Assembly (NCBI GenBank): GCA_015501585.1
Contig: JADNRY010000201.1
Coordinates: 1 to 64,000 of the forward strand
From: Rhodocollybia butyracea
Lineage: Eukaryota > Basidiomycota > Agaricomycetes > Agaricales > Omphalotaceae
DNA length: 64,000 nucleotides
Direction of reading: 5' to 3'
Of this stretch, positions 44,871-57,415 are shown piece after piece (position 1 is the stretch's first letter; the number at the start of each line of letters is the position of its first letter). The notes beneath the pieces were generated by a model. The model was given only the letters and a program-made list of their open reading frames with translations. It did no database searches and had not been told where the DNA came from. The position numbers and the translations under genes are program-made.

Positions 44871-45613
44871 GATCCCTTTTGTAGAACTATTCCGTACTGT
44901 TGGGGCTCCATAGGCGTGGATGGTGCAGGGGTATCCGCTCCACGGTCATACTGGCAGGTTGAGAGCTCCCTTTCTTCTTTCCTTTCTTACTCTTCTTGCC
45001 GAGTAAGTGTCCGCCACGTCATACCTCGATATTTTACTGTTTTATACCTCCAGTCGTTGTACATAATTCTCGTTGAGGCGTTGAGAGTATGTTATATAAG
45101 TCCAGATTTTGCCATATCGTACTATCCGCGCTCAGCGAACTGGAAAGGAAACTGAAAATGAAACGTACGATGATTCCCTACGCGACGCGGATGCGTGCTC
45201 AGCTGGCCACATCAAAATATATCTGGGATTAGTGCCTCCGTGCACTGCGCAACTGCATGGCTTAAAAAAAACTGTTAAAACCGTAGAAGCGGTTGTGGAT
45301 GTCGGATGAGTTCACCTGTCCTTTCCACATTTCATCTTATGACATCGTTAACGGGTTATAACGACATTGGTACTACTACCTTGGTCTTAGCTTTAACTTG
45401 AATGGTGCCTTTCGACAGCCTTTATGTAGTGCAACAACTAATCTCCGGTGTTTCTGTTTAGTATCACGTTAAGTATGGAGGCTATGCTCGCACTATTCGT
45501 ACATTTGCAAGCGCCACGCCTCGCAGAAGTCGTCTGTTTTGTGCACAAGTACATTTTGGATTACATACATTTCTTGTTCGAAAAAACTTCCTTATTCTCA
45601 CTGGCGACTCATC
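44871..45613. other. No gene seen
   Basis: Spacer between PPxY copy 2 and the DUF1348 gene. A few short frames only. Confidence 0.3.
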
Positions 45614-46255
45614 TCAAAGATGCCTTTCACTGATCTCCACCTCATCGACATGTTCCGGCCCTTTTGTAAACCACCTCTCGTTCTCCGTAATACGAACATC
45701 ATTGGCGGACATCATCCGCTTTCGCATGAGACCTGTTTCTCTGTCGAATGTCCAGTCCTTTGGAAAGAGTAATAAGGAAGTAAGACTCTTGAATGAGCGG
45801 AGTACCCTGTGATATCATGCGACGCCAAGGGAGATGACTTACTTCCAGACCATACGTACGGAACCATTGGCCAGATCCATCAGGTTTTTCGTTCCATTCG
45901 TAGAAAAACTACATGGAGCAAGGGGGACAGTGTAAGCATGGCAAAGCAAGCTCATCACAGCAAAATGAGCATGTTCATAACCCACCTGAACAGCAATCCT
46001 ATCATCTTCAAAGCCAAACAGTTCCTTTCTCAACACATAAAAATGCTCCCTCTCCCACTTCGCCTTCAGAAATCCTACAATCTCCTCCCGTCCCTTTAAG
46101 AACACATCCCTATTGCGCCAGATGCTATCAGGCGTATAACCAAGTGAAACACGAGCAGGATCGCGGGTGTTCCAGTTCCTCTCGGCTGCTTTGACTTTTT
46201 TTAGGGCTGTTTCGCGAGTGAATGGGGGTAGAATAAGTTCGGCGCCTGAAGACAT
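45614..46255 (-). CDS. DUF1348 protein (NTF2/SnoaL-like fold)
   Basis: Exons 46255-45986, 45908-45843 and 45757-45614 join in phase (480 nt, 159 residues), the usual length of this family. The N-terminus LPPFTRETALKKVKAAERNW, then LGYTPDSIWRNRDVFLKGRE, KWEREHFYVLRKELFGF, FFYEWNE and GLMRKRMMSANDV are the conserved DUF1348 blocks found from bacteria to fungi. The fold is a small alpha+beta barrel of the NTF2-like group. The reaction is unknown. The protein is presumably cytosolic and acts alone. A TATATAT on the minus strand at about 46305-46298 lies about 45 bases upstream of the start. The gene is intact and looks like an ordinary host gene. Confidence 0.88.
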
Positions 46256-47462
46256 GGGAAGGGAAAAATGAAGAAGTTTCGAGGAAGGGAAAGTTGGCCT
46301 ATATATGTGTTCGATCGAACTGAGATTAGCAAGCTGATTACGTCATCAGAGCTTCTGTACCCACCAGGTCCCGAGCAGCCCGACCGACTAAATATGCGTA
46401 CTCGAGCTCGACCATCATGCACAGGCGTCGGCCCCAGCGCCAGCCATAACCTGTATCCGAGTCCAATGATCAAGCTTCAAGCTAATATAACTTGAATCCG
46501 CCGAAGGCTTCCAGTCAAGTTCCCAGAATAGTAGTGGATGGTCTTTTATATAAGTAGCTGTGAATACGTTACAAATGAAAGTGTTTTAAAAGAAGCGGAA
46601 GAAAACCAGGGATCGAAAGGCGGGAATCGGAAGTACACCTTAAGATTGGGTATTACAGGGGTCCGGTGTTGTAGCAAGTACGCTTGAGCACAAATCAGTT
46701 TCACCTGAGAATTTTTAGGAGTCCGTTGCACTTTGACTCGACGTTGTTCTAGAATCGAGTTATTCATACTGGGATTCAATGATGTCGCGCCTGCCATGTG
46801 GTACTAGTCGAGTTGATGAACTTTGGAATCAAGGATCTGGAGCCCCGAGAGCAACCCGGGGGAAGGAATCGAAGATAGCCAATCGATGAACATACAGACA
46901 CGACAAACACGACATCTTCATTTGAGTCGTTCAATGTCGGACTCTCAGATTTGTTGTCCAATTTGCGAGTTCAAGTCGTCTGGTTCCTGGGACCCGTTAG
47001 CAGTTTTGTTGCACTATGAGCATATTCATATCGATCCACTACGAAGTTGATTCTTGTTCTGTAGCCAGCTTGTCGTAGTCTTGGGTCGTGACCGCTGAAT
47101 GGGTCGTGGAGAAGCTAACGAAAAGCTGTAACGAAGCTGTCTAAATGAGTCACGCGCCAGTGAGGCGTTTAACGATACAGCTGGGACTTTTAAACAGGAA
47201 ATTTACCCGATACAGATATCTCGATGCTCTAAGTTTGTGGAATGCGTGTTCATTTGAGTTGCGCTAACCGGATCGCCCCTCTATCAACAAGGCTGCATTC
47301 ACTATGATTTGCTGTTCAAGTGGTCCTGTGCACCTACAGGTTTGGCTGAGCGATAATTGCACTAATACACTTTGGTACTAGTCCAACAGCACGACCAATG
47401 TATAACTACTTGAGCAAATAATTCAGACAGAACGACTTCAGCTAACAAGCTCCCCTTGTGCT
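46256..47462. other. No recognisable gene
   Basis: A 75-codon frame at 46823-47050 (+) contains CCPICEFKSSGSWDPLAVLLHYEHIH. This resembles a single C2H2-like finger (C-x2-C...H-x4-H), but the frame has no other support. Confidence 0.3.
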
Positions 47463-48640
47463 ATGACAAGCCGAATCCCGGATGTTGTGGAACTTTCCAC
47501 CAGGCGATACCTTACAGCAGAGTGGCACCGGAAGCTACAAGAGGAGAATGTCGGACGCCCTGGACGTCTGGAAGAGCTTGAGTCCTGTCGCGTAGTCCGT
47601 GTGGATCACTATCGAGCATCGACAATTACGAGTGTGCCACACGAATTTATAGTTATTCATCTTCAGGTTCAGGCTGATTCCCCTCAACACTGTATCCGGC
47701 TTGACCGGTACCCAAGCAACGGAACATTGCGGAGGCAGTATGAAGTCTCGACAAAAAGATCAGCCTTGTGAGTCCAACTGCTGTATAAGACAAAAGATAC
47801 TCAATTCACAACTTCAAAGTACGCAATGGGTACGCAATTTCCAGACCATAACGGGCTGGGGGGGTGGGAATGGGGACACCACGACTTTGATTTTTCCAGA
47901 TATTCTGGAAAATGAAATCAAAGGAAGATATGAACTTGTTCAAGGGGTCAAGCTATACCCTGAAGAAAAAATGGACGTGATTGACTGCGCCTCTCTGGCC
48001 GCCGCAATCACTTATTCATCCAGATATTACAGTCTCATCCACTATATGTGCTGGTGGTGGTGCGCTGTTTTCTTTCATACAATTGTCGTCCACTATCGCC
48101 TTGAAGATCGGATTCAGAAAGGACCACTGTTCCGACTTGGCGGGCGACTGATTATTTTTAGAGGAATGCTAGCCTGGAGAATAATACGGTCTGCTTCGGA
48201 GTTGTACCTGGTCCCTGATGGAAATTACGGCCAAGCAGTCAACGGTGTAAGACCTATCACTATTTCCAAATGTAACTGGACTGTTGGAGTTGAGAGATGG
48301 CGGGGTGTTTCCATTTTCAAAATAAATCATGTGAGTAACCAGGTTAGTCCTGCCAAGGAATTCAATAAAACTATAGAAGAACTGAAAATTTCCATAGCCA
48401 CTTGGAGGCCCAGAAAACAGACTGATAGATCATACAGGGATGATTTCAAAGTATAATGAACTTCGGACACAGACTCGAAAAAACATTCAGACACTTACTG
48501 CTGCAGAAATGGAAAACCGAAAGATACAATTATGGAAGGCAAGAAGAGAAAATCTGTTGCTAAAAAGGAAGTATGAGGAGATCAAGGGCTTGATAATGGA
48601 ACTCGAATCAAGAAAAGATGTTTTGACTACTTTACACTAG
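47463..48640 (+). CDS. Unknown Agaricomycete protein, paralog A of a tail-to-tail pair
   Basis: Exon 1 is 47463 to about 47768 (LTAEWHRKLQEENVGRPGRL, SVPHEFIVIHLQV). An intron of about 50 nt leads to a long exon with VIDCASLAAAITYSSRYYSL and the Trp-rich YMCWWWCAVFFHTIVV, then PLFRLGGRLIIFRG. It ends in a coiled coil (WKARRENLLLKRKYEEIKGL). The coil is one frame off from the preceding exon near 48440-48456, so there is either an unfound intron or a frame break. Sequence and order match the minus-strand gene at 48849-49963. The family is known to me only as hypothetical proteins, and function is unknown. No signal peptide is present. The Trp-rich block could be a short membrane-contacting helix. 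Confidence 0.6.
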
Positions 48641-48848
48641 AAAATCGCCGACTGCGCTCGGAATGACCCATGTCTGTGATAAGTTCTATCCAAATGCTAT
48701 CCACATAGGTAGATATGCACACATGTGTACTCTCGCTTAGATGAGAACAATTGTTGCCAGTGTCCTGCTGTACCAGTAATAGAATGTATCAGAGCTTGCA
48801 ATCGGATTAGGATACTGAGTAATCAGAGGGAAATCCACTTACCATGGT

Positions 48849-49963
48849 CTAATCATGAATTGTCGTTGATTGCGACCTTGCCTCAAGAAGCTGGTGCTGG
48901 AGAAGAATGAAATTCCTCTCAAGCTCAGCATATCTGGTTTTCAAGATCTGCTGCTCCCCTCCAGCTTCAGCCACGTTTACCCAGATCGCTTCCCAAGTCT
49001 CAATCCGACGGTTTGTGTACCTTTCCATCATCCCTTTTACATGATTTCGTTCCGGCTGCATTTCCCGTACTGCTTCCAACCTTTCATAGTCCTCTCGCAT
49101 GATTTCTGTATCCTCCTCCACTGATGTCTCAGTGCTACCCCGTGCCCCCATCGCGATCCGTGAGGTGGCAGTACCACTGAAAGTGTCAACTGGAATATGC
49201 AACTCGCCGCTAGAACCGATCATGCTCCAGGACGTGCCCCGAATGACCACTCGCCCACCCAATTTGAATAAAGGTCCCTTTACAACCTCATTTTCAAGAT
49301 TGTAGCATGCAACAACGGTGCGGAAGAAGATGGCACTCCACCACCAGCACATATGACTCCGAAGGCTGTAGTTTCTGGAGGATTCGGTGATAACAGCAGC
49401 CAAGCAAGCACAATCAATGACATTCATTGTTGCCTTGGATAAAGCAACAGATTGAACAAGTTTGTATCCTTTGGCCTGTCTCGCTCTTGAGAAGTCGTCG
49501 GGACCCTGTATGAACACGCGGTCAGCCTCGCCGCTGCCAGCACCCACGGCGATCAAGGTTTGGTTACTTGACTCTAGCACTCTTAAATATATAGTTATTA
49601 TTATCGTCACTGATGTCTCGAAAATATACTAGGCACTTACGAAGCACCGGACACTACCTCCTTTCCCCTCGCGCAAGAATTTTCAGATGGTTTGAGTGGC
49701 CACCTATCCGGCAATCTCTCGAGCTGAATGCACCGTGTTTCTTTATTTTCTGAAACCTCGATCCTTGCTATAATAAACTCATGCGGCATCAGCCCAGAGC
49801 TCTGTCTATAATGCTCTACCATCGTCACTTGGCAGGACTCGAGATCCCTCAGACGTCCAGATTGGTCCCAGTTTTCGTCCCGCAACCTTGCGAGCCATTC
49901 GGTTGTGGGAAGCGTCACCTCCCGCATTTCCACGACGTTGGTAATGGTTTTCTTCGTTGGCAT
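48849..49963 (-). CDS. Unknown Agaricomycete protein, paralog B
   Basis: Exon 1 starts at about 49963 (MPTKKTITNVVEMREVTLP) and includes TEWLARLRDENWDQSGRL and LMPHEFIIARIEV, to about 49675. The second exon (about 49622-48849) has VIDCACLAAVITESSRNYSL, HMCWWWSAIFFRTVV and PLFKLGGRVVIRG, with a C-terminal coiled coil (ILKTRYAELERNFILLQHQL). Every block has a counterpart in paralog A. The two genes converge, with 208 bases between their stops. This copy reads through its coil without a frame break and is the better preserved. Function is unknown. Confidence 0.62.
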
Positions 49964-50125
49964 AATGTCAAGTGGGGATTTATCGGCGAATGGGGACCGA
50001 AATGAAAACAAGGAAGTGAGCAAAGACTTGAGCTGCAGCATTGACATAGGAAGGGAATGAGGTTTAAAGCTGAAATCACTAGTATATGACACGTTTCTGG
50101 GAGGTCCGAGTTCTTTCTTTAGCAT

Positions 50126-52204
50126 AGATCGATGTACTTAAATACATACACGTGTAAGATTTTAACGGGGAATCGATACCAAGGCTTCAATACTAGCCGC
50201 AAGGAAGGAAGAATTTCTCACAAAGCATGGTCCAAGAGTAGGAATAGCTGTCACCTGGACTCCGTCTACCTCAATTTATTAGCCTCAAAAGTAGCCGACG
50301 TAAACGTACTCATTGAAAGTGCGTATTCAGGCAACAGAGAAGGCAAGATCGAGCTTTTTCTATGCCTTCCTTGGAGATTACTATGCTGCTTCTAGCCTCC
50401 ACCTTGCAGTGAATCTATGTGGGTAACGTAAGTAATCTGTTATTGTTTCAATTCCAGCTTCAAGTCGTAAGCTTCTCTGTTTGCTGTGAAACGGTGAAAT
50501 TTGACTCAAGATTCTCAGCTTTGACCATGCTAAAAAAGGTGCTTTGGCTCACCGGAAGTATACTGGCTAATAGTGTGGAATAGCTAGCTAGTTACAAGGC
50601 GAGAGGAAGGATAACATACTCTGGGCAATGAACAACAGCATTGACCGATTTAATATTTATATGGCAGTACTTAATTGGAGCAATACTTAGATGGAAGGAA
50701 ATGTATTAAGCCAGTCTCAAGGAAAAAGCCAGCTATGCCTGTTTCGTGTGCACCTATATAAATCTGGAACGTAATGCGACGAGCTATGACGATACTGAGT
50801 GCCCATGAGCTCAACTCCATCGATGGCAAGCTCTAATGACGGTACTATCGATGTCTAGTTTTCTTCTTATGTGCTAAGTAGATCTGAAAATCCAATCCTA
50901 TCAATCTTCTCTGGAGACTTTCTTTGTATACCACTTCCTCGTAGCCACTTGAGTTTCCGTTCGCTCCCTATAATTCCACTGTGTGTGGTATCGCCTTTGG
51001 ATTAAGCTTTGCATCGATGAGTAACGAACTCTTGTTCTTGCAACTCAACCTTTTCGTCCGTTACTGAATTGGACTACACGTTTTGTTAATGTATATACAT
51101 CAATTACTATTTAAACTCTGGTAATCCTTATATCCACCGTGAACAAGCCTATGGGGACTCGAAACTCCCTCCCCTTCGCATACAGCAAACACCACTTCTC
51201 CAAGTTCAGTCTTCTCTTAATCCTTCCCCTTGCAATTGCTCAGGTATCTATACTTTCTGGGCTCAGACTGACAAAGCCCCAGACCTGAGAACTGACAGTT
51301 CCCATGTTCATGTCGGATTGAAGCGAGTTATGGTGGGGACCATGCAAGTCACCGCACGACAGATGATCGATGAGGACTCCTCCGAGATTATAATAAGACA
51401 TACGCGCCGCTGCTGCTCCATGGAGGTTGTTATATTCAGCACCGGTAACCGCCGACTCCAAGCCAACGGCGCATTGAAAGGGGTGCAGTAAGTACACGAG
51501 CACATAATTACCTCGAGGTAGATCGCTCACAGGTAAATAATTCATTTCGTCAGGAGGTTGAAGTTATCGGTTCAGCATTTCTATTGCCTACAAGCGAAAA
51601 GACCTCAGGCTATTGCGCGCGAGGTGAGCGCGGCATCGCAGAAACTTTAATGTTACGTCGTAAGACTCCGATGAGCACGCAAGGTATTTGAGGCATATGC
51701 CCCATCCAAAAGGATAAGATCGGATGAAGACAAAATTAGATGAGTCATAGCAAGTAGAGAAATATAGAAGGCCAAAGCTGCATATTTTAAGCTTAATTCG
51801 AGTCAAATGTTATCTCAGAAGCTCAGGGAATTGACAATATTTATTAACGATAATGAAATCTTGATCAAAACATTGATCCACTTTCGATACAGCTGTCCGT
51901 TCAATGACATAGAATACAAACATAGCACTCCGGAAATATCAATGCGACCTCGGTCTTGCCTCGGGCTGAGATAGGTCGTTGTTGATAATCATTCATCACC
52001 CCTTCGTCAGTCTTCCGACTGAGGCGACTTGAATGTCAGCCACTCTTTCTTTGAGAGCGGCTGTTACCTCTTAACACCCCACCTCTTCCCCATGCTCCAG
52101 TAATTCCCCGAGTCTACACCCATGGCAAATTCCGGAGTTTATGATCATTGTCCGTCAATACCTAGGCCAAAGATTTGATTGCGTTAGAGCGAGAGTCACA
52201 GTGC
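50126..52204. other. Gene-poor stretch; a signal-peptide-like start at about 51151
   Basis: At 51151-51243 (+) a frame begins MGTRNSLPF and continues FSKFSLLLILPLAIAQ, directly followed by GTATCT. This resembles a secreted protein's first exon, but no in-phase second exon could be fixed. A 101-codon minus frame covers 51240-51545. Nothing else was recognised. Confidence 0.3.
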
Positions 52205-52720
52205 TCATATACAAACTTGCCTCATTTCAAGGGATTGGCAAGCCTCACTGGGGGGTTTATATAGGCCTCGAGGAACCAGTTTCAAAATCACTAAAAACCA
52301 TCTTGTCAATCTATTTACTTTCAGCCATTCCATTCCACTCACAATGGACAAACTTATAGTACTCATCTGTGCACGTCGTAGCTGATGTTTCCGTCGCCTT
52401 CGAATCAACCAGTATGCAATGATGATAAGAAAAAGCAAGACAATGCCCCCGATTGCGCCTCCTAATGCTTTTGATGTTGACGTTGACTGCTTGTTAACAG
52501 CATCATCTGAACTGGTTCCTGAGGATGTGGGGGATGGTGTGGGTGAGGTAGTTGAAAGAGGTGTACTACTGCTAGAGGGAATGGGTGAAGTAGCTGAGGA
52601 GATTGTAGAGGTGTGTGGAATAGTTGGAGAGAGTGTAGAGGAGGTGTGTGAAGTAGCTGAAGAGAGTGTGGGGGTAGTATCACGAGCTATAGAGACAGTG
52701 ACTAAAAAAAGTAGCATCAT
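52205..52720 (-). CDS. PPxY-family copy 3, stalk and helix only (tail not found)
   Basis: MMLLFLVTVSIA at 52720 looks like a signal peptide. It is followed by a long Ser/Thr/Pro stalk with repeated SSATSHTSS/TTSPTPSPT units, then the helix GGAIGGIVLLFLIIIAYWLI and the basic RRRRKHQ, which match copies 1, 4 and 5. The frame then runs past a likely donor (GTGAGT near 52336) to a stop at 52205. The coiled-coil and PP[DN]Y exons of the other copies were not found downstream, so the copy seems truncated. Alternatively a Pro/Ser-rich frame upstream (52880-52725) belongs to it and is joined over a very short gap. Confidence 0.5.
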   Translation of the reverse strand: MMLLFLVTVSIARDTTPTLSSATSHTSSTLSPTIPHTSTISSATSPIPSSSSTPLSTTSPTPSPTSSGTSSDDAVNKQSTSTSKALGGAIGGIVLLFLIIIAYWLIRRRRKHQLRRAQMSTISLSIVSGMEWLKVNRLTRWFLVILKLVPRGLYKPPSEACQSLEMRQVCI

Positions 52721-55489
52721 TCAAGGAAGCTTTGGAAGAAGGAATCTGAGTGGCCGCACCAGTAGTGTGTACTATAGTAATGACCCTGGAGACGGGGCTA
52801 GGAGGATTTAAACTGGGGAAAGGGATGGGGAAAGTTATAGTTGGGAAGGACAAGGGCTCAATAACGCCTGGTAACTGTGGGATCTCCGATCCGGTGCACT
52901 GCTCATCCTGAGAGCGTGAGTTTAATCAGCCAAACATCGGGCTTTTTTTTTGCAGGCTTACCAGCAAGGGAGAACAAAGATCAACCATGTTTTCCTGGAA
53001 AAGAGGGGGGTGGGCAACGGAGGGTTGTGTCTATACGACATACCTTTTATGATCTTATAGTGGCTCAGGTCCATTGCCTTGGAAATCCTTTACTGAGATG
53101 CGGACTCAGCGGGGCGTCTAGGATACCAACATTTATAACACATTCTATGGATACCATGGTCAGTGTCCTACCGACCTGCTTGTAGGTTACGAGCAGCACT
53201 TCATAGATCATGACTTTTCACAACCTGGTCTTCAGCAAGGTGATACGTATTATGTACAGCACCGGCATAACTTCTTCCAATACGTTCGTTGATATCAAAT
53301 ACTGTCCCCAGAAACAATGGATCCTTGATAAGAGGTTCGTCAACTGGAGGATACAAGGCACATCTTTCTACTCCGCCTATTATATCCAAATCCCTCATCT
53401 GCCACCCTCAGTATGAACCGTACTTGATTCTAGTCTACTTGTCGATCAACATCCCGAGGCGCCACACTATTAATAGATTCAACTGAAACTTTAGTTTTCA
53501 GAGCTCGGCGAGCGTGAAACGGTACGCTAAAATCTTGGATACCACATATTGAAGCGAGCTGTATGCGGGGCTTAATCGAGTTGACTCCCTGTAGGTTTCC
53601 CATCCCAACCAGATCTGCAAGTGCCTCTGTGATCCCTAATCCATTCTAGGTATATCTGGAGTATATACTCAGTGGGGAACAATTAGATTTCATTCCAGTA
53701 GTAGAGTAGTAAGAGCAGTGTATGTGATAGAAAGATGGAACGGAATGGATAATGGGGCGTGGCACGCGGAAAGCAGCGTCGAATGGACATGAACCATGGG
53801 CCATGCTCGTCCATGTACGAAATCCGAATTCTGGGTTTCAAACCTCTTATCTCCAGAGTTTTTTTGCATGCCGAAATATCCGTTGCGGCAGTGTGCTCGC
53901 TATGTGGGTCGCCTAGGATCGCCTGCGCTACCAGGTTCATTGATAATGGTAAGCAAATACAATCTGACGCTGATCCCATTCACTGCCAGTTAACAGCGAG
54001 GGCAGTGTAGCCATTGGACAGAAATTTAAGCAATCTCGGGGTCAGGCGTTCGAAGGAGGGAAGTGGAGTTGAATGGACGATAGACTCGTAAAATGGACAG
54101 AAAGGAAAAAGTAGTAACATCGATGATTTTGTGATGTAGACTGCGTCGTACCACTTCCCTATCGTCTTTCCCAGTGTGTTCACGGTGGTTGGATTTTTCA
54201 GGGAGAACAGACACTGGCAGGGTACGGGGGCACCGTCGGAAACCATTACAGCGAATGCACAGTCTAATGGACGATAGTGAGAACCTGATTAATGAAGCCT
54301 CGTCAAACGATCCAAGACATTCAGACCACCGTTACGGCTCAGTTCCAGAAAGAATGATCAATCACAAACTTCTTGACTTGTGATATTGTTCGTAAGACTA
54401 TGAGAAGATGAAAAGATGAGAAGCTGTGATGATATCATCGCCTTGGGTTCGTGGTTCTGCGAGCTCTGGTTTCGCCGATTTGATAAGTAACCGCAACCCA
54501 TATGTAGTAGTACAATCCTTTCTCCAGTCTCCACACCCATCAAATATAGATCTAGAGGCCATGCAGATGTTGGTAACTGGAAGAGGGTATCAGACGTGTT
54601 CGTAGAGAGAGTTTGGAAGTCAAGAGTGGAGGATCTGAGGTCTTATCCGCCCGCCGAATACCGTTCTCCAATATATAGATTTACACTTTGACATTGTTTC
54701 CGCCCGAAGTAGGGATATTATTATTTGCGATGTACCTGTTCCGTTTCAAAACACTCTGAGATCTTCGAACGGGTGGCGCTCAATTCTCGAATGTCCCTGT
54801 GTTCTCGAATGTCTCTGTGTCTGAGTCCTGACGCGGACGGTACAGTCGCGGGGCTTGGGTGTGGGCGCCGAGGCTTGGTGCCAATGCAGTCTTCAAAGCT
54901 GGGAGGAATACACTTGAGGACTCTTCTGAAGAGACACTGTAGAACCGTTAACGAGAGCCGTGGTATAGGATTAGAAACTTCAAACTTTTCAAGCCCACAA
55001 ATGATTGCGTTACAGAAGGATTCTAAGTGAATAAGTGTTGGATTCAGCGTACCTCAATATCAATACGGGCCAATTTCATCGCTCTTTCCAACCAAAAAAA
55101 TTAGTAGCCGAAAAAGGCCTATGCGTCGACGGTTGACCGCAGTTCCAGCAGCGCTATTTTTCGTATCGTATCGTATCCTCTTGAGCGAATGAAGGAAACC
55201 AGGTGAAATTGAATCCAGAGTGTGTCCGCACGCACTACACCATCACCGTCGTATGAAATCAACGATAGAAAGAAACAGAAAGAAGTGCCTTCATTTAGAC
55301 GCTGGACGCCCAACTGGATTTGTAATCTGATCGATGAACAAAGTTACCATAAAGGGTAAAAATCACTAGCCACATATACATGAGCAATGTTAATGAGCGC
55401 CTGAGCGCTGAGCATAAGTACAAGCAGTCGGTATTTTACATGATTTTCAATAAAATACACTTTAACTAGCTTTCAACTAGCTATTAAAC
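52721..55489. other. No recognisable gene
   Basis: 2.8 kb. Frames of 60-100 codons include 53201-53398 (-), 53683-53979 (-, with KPRIRISYMDEHGPWFMSIR) and 53980-54246 (-). No family or splice-supported model was found. Confidence 0.35.
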
Positions 55490-56684
55490 TCATGCAGAGT
55501 CCTGCCGAGATCCATAGTTGGGCGGATGAAGAGTCATCACTTCTTCCACTCTTCGAATCCGCTCAAGGATTTCGGACACTCTTTGCTCTATCTGATCTGT
55601 AATCTCTTTACGAACACCCTCATTATCCACGTCTCTGTTCAATAAATTTCCAGTGCCACGCTGTTCCTCGATTGCAATTGCGCCCATCGCATGCTTCGTT
55701 TCTCGCATTCCTGCTTGTGTGGGTCGAGCAGTATCTAGGTAGAGAGTGTCGGCTGTGTGAGACGGAAGGAATAGTACCTGAGGCCTGAGTGCTAACACAC
55801 TTACCTGCTATTGGGGGATGACGAATCATTCGCTTGGAACGTCCTGTGGTAGTGATACCATTATCATTGGAGGCATCGCTAAAATCGTCACAAATCAACG
55901 TTGTGGAGACACGCCTTCAGTCGGTATAGTTACAATGGATAAACAGCATTCTGTATATCTTCCAGCTGATGCGTTCGCGCTCTTTGTCGCCTTCGAGCCC
56001 CCAAATATGTGAGGAGTATCAAAACGAAAACTATTGCACCAATAACTCCACCAATAACGGCTCCTAGTATATTATTTGTACTTATATGAGATGGAGGCGC
56101 TTGTGATGGCGAGCTACTAATGAATATTTAGTGCTCAATCCTGAAAAAATAGTGAAATACTCACGGCTTGGCGGAAGAACTCGTAGCATGTACAAGAGTT
56201 CTATTCGTTGAATGAACTTTCATTTTCTCGTCTATGGAAAAAGCTACTCACGAGAGGGGCGACTCGGAAGGGGTAGTGGTGGTGGATAAAGTAGGAGTTG
56301 AGGACGTAGACCAAGCATCATGCGAGCTGGATGGATATGTGACGGTCCTCTGGGTTCGGCTTTCAGTATTCAAGGTCATACTCATTAGATTGGGGGAATA
56401 CTCACGAATCGGCTTCACTGAAGAAGGGAAAAAATACACTCTCACTGGTGATGGATGAGCTAATTTTATTCCAAGTTCATGAAGTCCAATTTACATCGAT
56501 TCCAGATCCGGGAAAGGCGGCGGCTGTAACTCGTTGCTTTGTGCTATAGCGTTCACACAAAGTAGCACACTGTCAAGGGGGGGATATTATTAGTTAAAAT
56601 ACGAGAGCAAAGGGCACTATCAGAGTGGAGGACAAAGGACCTGCAATTAACTCACCCAAATAGTAGACTCAGTGGAAGGAGCAT
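55490..56684 (-). CDS. PPxY-tail single-pass membrane protein, family copy 4 (intact)
   Basis: Exons: 56684-56656 and 56569-56495 (signal peptide MLLPLSLLFGVLLCVNAIA), 56459-56406, an exon ending at the GTGAGT near 56253, a 15-nt microexon 56179-56165, 56116-55934 (stalk plus the helix GGVIGAIVFVLILLTYLGA, then RRRQRAR), an exon with DASNDNGITTTGRSKRMIR, and a last exon ending at 55490. Phases agree at every join checked. The tail has a coiled coil (QRVSEILERIRRVEEV) and ends HPPNYGSRQDSA. The stalk is Ser/Thr-rich (STPTLSTTTTPSESP) and likely O-mannosylated. Role is inferred as a surface sensor or adaptor, with PPNY as the WW-domain ligand. It forms a tandem pair with copy 5, whose upstream sequence is also similar. 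Confidence 0.72.
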
Positions 56685-57415
56685 CCAGGGAGAGTGACGG
56701 CCGCAAAGCGATGGATCTAAGAGGTAAGAGGAAAGATAAGTAAAGGCAGGTTTCTCGCCTGTGCTAGAATGTTGATCGCAGTTTCAAAGGCTTGGCTTAC
56801 CATCTGTTGCCTCTTTCCAATAAATTATTGATCAGAGCCCGGAAGGGAGTTGCTTGAGAAGTAATCCTGATCATTGGATAGCTTTAGTTGATTCTTGCCA
56901 TGTTGATCAAGAACTTCGGGTGCTTTTCGCTGTCCACGGATTAGGAATTTTAGACCCGGCCACTGGCCAGAAGAAAAGCGCGAATCACAAACCACATAAG
57001 GCCTGATGTAAGGCCAAAGCGAGCTGGTTATGGAAGATGGTACTACCACATGGAGTTTTAGAGAGCGAGTTGATTTAATGAGACATCCAGTCTTTTTCTA
57101 CGCGTTGTATTATAGGCGCACACTCATGCATGGTGTAGCTGTGTACGTTTGACCTCCGAAACACCAGCAATAAGTGCTCCAGTATCGAAACTTTGGAAAG
57201 AATCGAGAAGTGCTTCATTGTATTTTGAGATAAAGCTTATGCTAGCGACCCATTGACCTAGATATGTGAGTCCGCCCCAACGGTGCGATAGGTTAAAGCG
57301 ATGAGAGCGATGAGAGCTGATGAGAGTAACAGTTGCTGGCTGTACGTAAGTAACGTGACTTGAGTTCGACGATCACGATTCACTCAATAGTAATTTCAAT
57401 TCTTTTCCCTTGACC
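56685..57415. other. Upstream region of copy 4, resembling that of copy 5
   Basis: The block at about 56800-56890 (CATCTGTT..., AGAGCC-GGGAAG-AAGTT, GATAGCTTT) recurs at about 59815-59905. The tandem duplication therefore included some upstream DNA. Confidence 0.4.

Noticed and set aside
47000..50000. tRNA or rRNA genes in the spacers of this and other regions
   Set aside because: No cloverleaf with a GTTCGAATC-type T arm and no rRNA core sequence were noticed by eye. A covariance-model search would be needed to exclude them.
52419..52811. 130-codon plus-strand frame rich in Glu and Val
   Set aside because: It is the complement of the Ser/Thr repeat stalk of PPxY copy 3. The minus strand carries the signal peptide and helix.
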